Assembly (NCBI GenBank): GCA_039889035.1
Contig: JBDQQY010000002.1
Span: forward strand, 372,001 to 436,000
Reading direction: 5' to 3'
Length of the DNA stretch: 64,000 bases
Source of the DNA: Plantactinospora sp039889035
GTDB taxonomy: Bacteria > Actinomycetota > Actinomycetes > Mycobacteriales > Micromonosporaceae
Shown: piece after piece, positions 60,489 through 64,000 of the stretch
Layout: each line of letters opens with the position of its first letter
How positions within the stretch are numbered: the stretch's first letter is position 1
The notes under the pieces: model-generated
Seen by the model: only the letters and a program-made list of their open reading frames with translations
Told to the model about the DNA's origin: nothing
Database searches by the model: none
Position numbers and translations under genes: made by a program

Positions 60489-61799
60489 CTATCGGCGCCC
60501 GCCGCCGCCGGTCACCATCGTCGACCATAGTGCCGGGAACTCGGGCATGGTCTTGGAGGTACACGCCACGTCGTCCAGTTTGATGCCCGGCACGGCGAGC
60601 CCGATCACTGCCGCCGCGTGTGCCATCCGGTGGTCGGCGTAGGTCCGGAAGGCGGCGCCGCGCAGCGGTCGGGGCCGGATCTCCAGCCCGTCGACGGTGT
60701 CGGTGACGTCGGCACCGAGCCCGTTCAGCTCCCGGGCCAGCGCGGCCAGCCGGTCGGTTTCGTGGCCCCGGATGTGTGCCACGCCACGCAGCCGGGACGG
60801 CGAGTCGGCCAGTACGGCGAGCGCGGCGATCACCGGGGTGAACTCGCTGACGTCGGAGAGGTCGGCGTCCAGCCCCCGGATCACCCCGGTGCCGCGTACG
60901 GTGAGGCCGTCGGTGCCCAGGATCACCTCGCCGCCCATCCGGGAGAGCAGTTCGCGCAGCGTGTCGACCGGTTGCAGGCTGCTGCGCGGCCAGCCGAGCA
61001 GGGTCACTCCGCCCCCGGTGACCAGCGCGGCGGCGAAGAACGGCACCGCGCCGGAGAGGTCCGGCTCGATGTCCCAGCCGCGCCCGGAGAGCCGGCCCGG
61101 CTCCACCGCCCAGACGTCCGGGGTGGCGTCGTCGACCGCGGCACCGGCGGCCCGGAGCATCTGCACGGTCATCCGGAGGTGTGGCGCGGAGGGGACCGGC
61201 GGGCCGACGTGCCGGACCACGATCCCGTGCGCGAACCGGGCCCCGCCGAGCAGCAACCCGGAGACGAACTGGCTGGACGCCGAGGCGTCGATCACCACCT
61301 CGCCGCCGCGCACCTGACCGGCGCCCCGCACGGTCAGCGGCAGGCTGGCGCCCTCGGTGGTGTCGATGCGTACCCCGATGGAGCGGAGCGCCCCGACCAG
61401 CGGGCCGAGCGGGCGCAACCGCGCGTGCGGGTCGCCGTCGAAGATGACCGGCCCCTCGGCCAGCCCGGCGATCGGCGGGACGAACCGCATGACCGTGCCG
61501 GAGAGCCCGACGTCGACGTGTGCCGGGCCCTGGAGCGGGTGGGGCCGGACCAGCCACCGCTCGTCGTCCACGATGGAAACGTGCGCGCCCATCGCACGCA
61601 GGCCGCCGGCCATCAGCTCGGTGTCCCGGGCCCGCAGCGGGTGACGCAGCGTGGAGGGGCCGTCGGCCACCGCGCTGAGCACCAGCGCCCGGGCCGTCAA
61701 CGACTTGGAGCCGGGCAGCCGCAGCGTCGAGGCGACCGGGTCGGTCGCGGTCGGCGCGGTCCAGGGCTCGAGCGGGCGGACCGCCGTCAGGTTCGGCAC
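60489..61799 (-). CDS. aroA: EPSP synthase
   Basis: 436 residues, 3-phosphoshikimate 1-carboxyvinyltransferase of the shikimate pathway. It has the N-terminal LRLPGSKSLTARALVLSAVA phosphoshikimate loop, the LSGTVMRF motif, and the C-terminal HRMAHAAAVIGL and CTSKTMPEF segments. GTG 61799 opens the family N-terminus (PNLTAVRPLEPW); GTG 61829 is possible. Its TAG is followed in the same frame by rsgA. Confidence 0.93.
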   Translation of the reverse strand: MPNLTAVRPLEPWTAPTATDPVASTLRLPGSKSLTARALVLSAVADGPSTLRHPLRARDTELMAGGLRAMGAHVSIVDDERWLVRPHPLQGPAHVDVGLSGTVMRFVPPIAGLAEGPVIFDGDPHARLRPLGPLVGALRSIGVRIDTTEGASLPLTVRGAGQVRGGEVVIDASASSQFVSGLLLGGARFAHGIVVRHVGPPVPSAPHLRMTVQMLRAAGAAVDDATPDVWAVEPGRLSGRGWDIEPDLSGAVPFFAAALVTGGGVTLLGWPRSSLQPVDTLRELLSRMGGEVILGTDGLTVRGTGVIRGLDADLSDVSEFTPVIAALAVLADSPSRLRGVAHIRGHETDRLAALARELNGLGADVTDTVDGLEIRPRPLRGAAFRTYADHRMAHAAAVIGLAVPGIKLDDVACTSKTMPEFPALWSTMVTGGGGRR

Positions 61800-61900
61800 C
61801 GGTACATTCTGCCCTGCCGGCGGGCGCACCGTATCGGAGCCTCGGCCCCTCCCGCCTGACGGGACGGCCAGCCGGCGCCGGAGGCGCTAGCGTGGCCACC

Positions 61901-62623
61901 ATGTGCGGCAGGTACGCGACCACCCGTAGTGCGGCCGATCTGAGCGCTCTCTTCGAGGCGTTCGACGAGACCGGTGGCCGGCTCGCGGCCGACTACAACG
62001 TCGCGCCGACCGATCCGGTGCCGATCGTACGCGTCTGTCCCGACTCGGGCGGTCCGCTGCTCTCCGTGGCCCGTTGGGGTCTGCTGCCGCACTGGGCCAA
62101 GGACACCCGAGGTGCCGCCCGCATGATCAACGCCCGGGCCGAGACCGTCGCCACCACCCGGGCGTACGCGCACGCCTTCGCCCGGCGCCGCTGCCTCGTC
62201 CCGGCCGACGGCTGGTACGAGTGGGTCCGCCAGGACGGCGGCAAGCAGGCGTACTTCATGACTCCGCGCGACGGCGGCGTGCTCGCCTTCGCCGGCCTCT
62301 GGTCGGTCTGGCACGGTGCCGGTGACCCGCTGCTCACCTCCAGCGTGGTCACCACGGCCGCGCTCGGCGAACTGGCCCTGGTGCACGACCGGATGCCGCT
62401 GCTGCTGCCCCGGCAGCGCTGGTCCGAGTGGCTCGACGGCGACGACGACCCGGCCCTGCTGCTCGCGCCGCCGGACGAGAAATCGCTGGCCGCGATCGAG
62501 ATCCGGCCGGTGGGCAGGGGTGTCGGAGACGTCCGTAACGACGGTCCGGAACTCGTCGCCCGGGTCACCGCCGCGCCGCTGCGGGCGTTACCAGAAGAGC
62601 CCGTCGCATCGACGCTGTTCTGA
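61901..62623 (+). CDS. SRAP / YedK-HMCES-type DNA-protein crosslink protein
   Basis: 240 residues. ATG-Cys start (MCGRYA): Cys2 is the catalytic residue that forms a thiazolidine crosslink with abasic sites in single-stranded DNA. Other catalytic parts are NVAPT, INARAET and VHDRMPLLL. Typical SOS-associated SRAP protein. It is divergent from aroA across about 100 bases. Confidence 0.93.
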   Translation: MCGRYATTRSAADLSALFEAFDETGGRLAADYNVAPTDPVPIVRVCPDSGGPLLSVARWGLLPHWAKDTRGAARMINARAETVATTRAYAHAFARRRCLVPADGWYEWVRQDGGKQAYFMTPRDGGVLAFAGLWSVWHGAGDPLLTSSVVTTAALGELALVHDRMPLLLPRQRWSEWLDGDDDPALLLAPPDEKSLAAIEIRPVGRGVGDVRNDGPELVARVTAAPLRALPEEPVASTLF

Positions 62624-62711
62624 CTTCGGAACCGGGTATTCGCCTGCACCGATTTGCCACCGTTCGGGGTGGATCGTCGCCGGGAGTTTTCCACACCTTT
62701 GCTGAGAGCCC

Positions 62712-62741
62712 TTGTCACGCATAGTGGTGGTGCGATAGAAC
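62712..62741 (+). promoter_or_regulatory. Promoter-like sequence for whiB
   Basis: TTGTCA (62712..62717), an 18-base spacer, and TAGAAC (62736..62741). This would start transcription about 75 bases before the whiB ATG. Confidence 0.5.
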
Positions 62742-62823
62742 ACAGCGCCGGCAGTGGGTGTCGGCTCGCACCGGGCGAGCGGCACTCACCGATCTTCGTC
62801 GGTCCCACGGGGGAGGTGGGTGA

Positions 62824-63228
62824 ATGACACGGGCGCGGATGCCACGCCCGCACGAGGTTGCCGCAGCGCGTCGAGACCCGAGGTTGCTTCGGGCACTCAG
62901 CGAGCGGCGCCTGGACGATGCCTGGCGTACCCGGGGGGTGTGCCAGAGCGTGGACCCGGAGACATTTTTCCCGGCACCCAGCGAGCCGGCCGACTCGGCC
63001 GTCGCGCTGTGCCGGACCTGTGACGTGCAGGGACCCTGCCTCGCCTGGGCGCTTGAGGTGGGTGACTGCCACGGGGTATGGGGCGCGACCACACCCCGTG
63101 AACGCCGGGCGATGCTGGTCGCCTGGCGAGACCAGGTGGAGCGTGACCCGGACGCGGTGGTCGACGCCGGGCCACCGGTCCGGGACCGCCTGCTGACCCT
63201 CGTACCGCTCAGTTCCAGCCGCCGCTGA
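62824..63228 (+). CDS. WhiB-family Fe-S regulator
   Basis: 134 residues with the four WhiB cysteines Cys40, Cys63, Cys66 and Cys72 that bind a [4Fe-4S] cluster, the GVWGATTPRERR turn, and a basic C-terminus. An extra Cys82 lies near the turn. ATG start with GGGGAGGTG upstream. WhiB proteins bind the primary sigma factor and respond to redox or nitric oxide. I do not assign a subfamily. Confidence 0.93.
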   Translation: MTRARMPRPHEVAAARRDPRLLRALSERRLDDAWRTRGVCQSVDPETFFPAPSEPADSAVALCRTCDVQGPCLAWALEVGDCHGVWGATTPRERRAMLVAWRDQVERDPDAVVDAGPPVRDRLLTLVPLSSSRR

Positions 63229-63281
63229 CCCGTCCACCGCCGGCCACCGACCGGGCAGACCGGTCGTCGGCCGGTCAGGTC

Positions 63282-64000
63282 GTGCGGTACCGGGTCGACA
63301 CCGTCGGCCGGGCGCGGGTGGTGGCGCCCGACCGGCTACCGGTGGTGACACCGGGCGACCCGGCCGGGCTGCCATACAGCGGCGCCGTGCGGCGCGGAGA
63401 CGAGATCGACACTCCACGGGGTCCGGCCCGGGTGGACGTCGACCTGCCGCGGCCCGGACCGACCACCCTGCTGGTGCTCGGGCACGGCGCGGGCGGCAGC
63501 GTGGACGCACCGGATCTGGTCGCGCTCCGGGACGCGGCGGTCGGGGCCGGGGTCGCGGTGGCCAGGGTGACCCAGCCGTACCGGGTCGCCGGGCGGCGGG
63601 CGCCGGCCCCCGCCGGCCAGCTCGACGAGGCCTGGGTGGCGGTCGTCACCGAACTGCTGGGCCGGTACCCCTCGACACCCACCCTGGTCGTCGGCGGCCG
63701 GTCCAGCGGGGCCCGGGTCGCCTGCCGTACCGCCGGCATGCTCGGCGCGTCCGGCGTCGTCGCGCTCGCCTTTCCGCTCCATCCGCCCGGCCGGCCGGAG
63801 CGGTCCCGGGCGGCGGAGCTGCGTACCGGGCTGCCGACCCTGGTGGTGAACGGCGATCGGGACCCGTTCGGCGTACCGGCCGCGGAGCCGGGCGTCCGGG
63901 TGGAGGTACGGCCGGGCGAACGGCACGACCTGCGAGTCGACCCGGCGGGAACGGCCGAGCTGGTGCTCGGCTGGCTGCGCGAGCGCGGCTGGGCGGGCTG
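63282..64000 (+). CDS. Alpha/beta hydrolase fold protein (partial)
   Basis: 239 codons to the window edge, where the last two bases (TG) could begin a stop codon. KANL3/Tex30-like (COG3571) hydrolase: oxyanion HGAGG, nucleophile Ser in GGRSSGARVA, Asp in NGDRDPFG and His in ERHDL. GTG 63282 is the only in-frame start after whiB. Substrate unknown. Confidence 0.75.
   Translation, partial: MRYRVDTVGRARVVAPDRLPVVTPGDPAGLPYSGAVRRGDEIDTPRGPARVDVDLPRPGPTTLLVLGHGAGGSVDAPDLVALRDAAVGAGVAVARVTQPYRVAGRRAPAPAGQLDEAWVAVVTELLGRYPSTPTLVVGGRSSGARVACRTAGMLGASGVVALAFPLHPPGRPERSRAAELRTGLPTLVVNGDRDPFGVPAAEPGVRVEVRPGERHDLRVDPAGTAELVLGWLRERGWAG

Noticed and set aside
1..64000. CRISPR array
   Set aside because: I found no regularly spaced identical repeats of 23-40 bases with unique spacers; the repeats at 21751 are contiguous and degenerate.

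Overview
The DNA is very GC-rich, uses many GTG starts and GTGA/TGATG gene overlaps, and carries a WhiB gene, a DUF5679 zinc ribbon, a UPF0182 membrane protein and many ECF, MarR, ArsR and two-component regulators. This points to a filamentous actinobacterium, most likely of the Micromonosporaceae; that placement is inferred from gene content, not from a search.

Positions 1 to about 18,830 are an integrated mobile element whose far end lies left of the window. The plus strand to 8.4 kb is a phage tail and lysis cassette: tape measure, large minor tail protein, small tail protein, amidase endolysin, small membrane proteins, a collagen-like membrane protein and a holin candidate. From 8.6 to 13.6 kb is an accessory block: NUDIX hydrolase, B12-binding radical SAM enzyme, three tiny Cys-rich proteins, a large XRE regulator and a GNAT acetyltransferase. 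From 18.7 back to 13.8 kb runs one tightly coupled minus-strand operon with an FtsK/TraB-like DNA pump and a DUF2637 (Spd-like) membrane protein, as in actinomycete integrative conjugative elements. Two strong palindromes and a smaller AT-rich one lie inside its coding sequence. No integrase, replication initiator or head gene is in view.

The element ends inside a conserved ThiF-like gene (18776..19612), whose C-terminus is replaced by 14 element-encoded residues. The genes beyond it (DUF5679, DUF2342 metalloprotease, PDZ/Lon-like protease, UPF0182) match the chromosomal neighbourhood known around Rv3193c-Rv3196 in Mycobacterium, so host chromosome starts there.

From 20 to 44 kb are core and regulatory genes: two initiator tRNA genes with terminators, an ArsR-controlled membrane protein and ABC exporter, an ECF41-like sigma factor with an FAD oxidoreductase, a MarR-MFS pair, an orphan sugar-binding lipoprotein, purC and two GT4 glycosyltransferases. 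From 44 to 64 kb are an HTH-nSTAND-WD40 protein, a secreted protein, an APH-like kinase coupled to glycerol kinase, an anti-sigma-like ATPase, a NarL-type two-component pair, a third GT4 enzyme, hisN, rsgA (apparently using a CTG start), aroA, an SRAP DNA-crosslink protein, whiB and a truncated alpha/beta hydrolase. Palindromes beside the ArsR, MarR and nSTAND genes are candidate operators.
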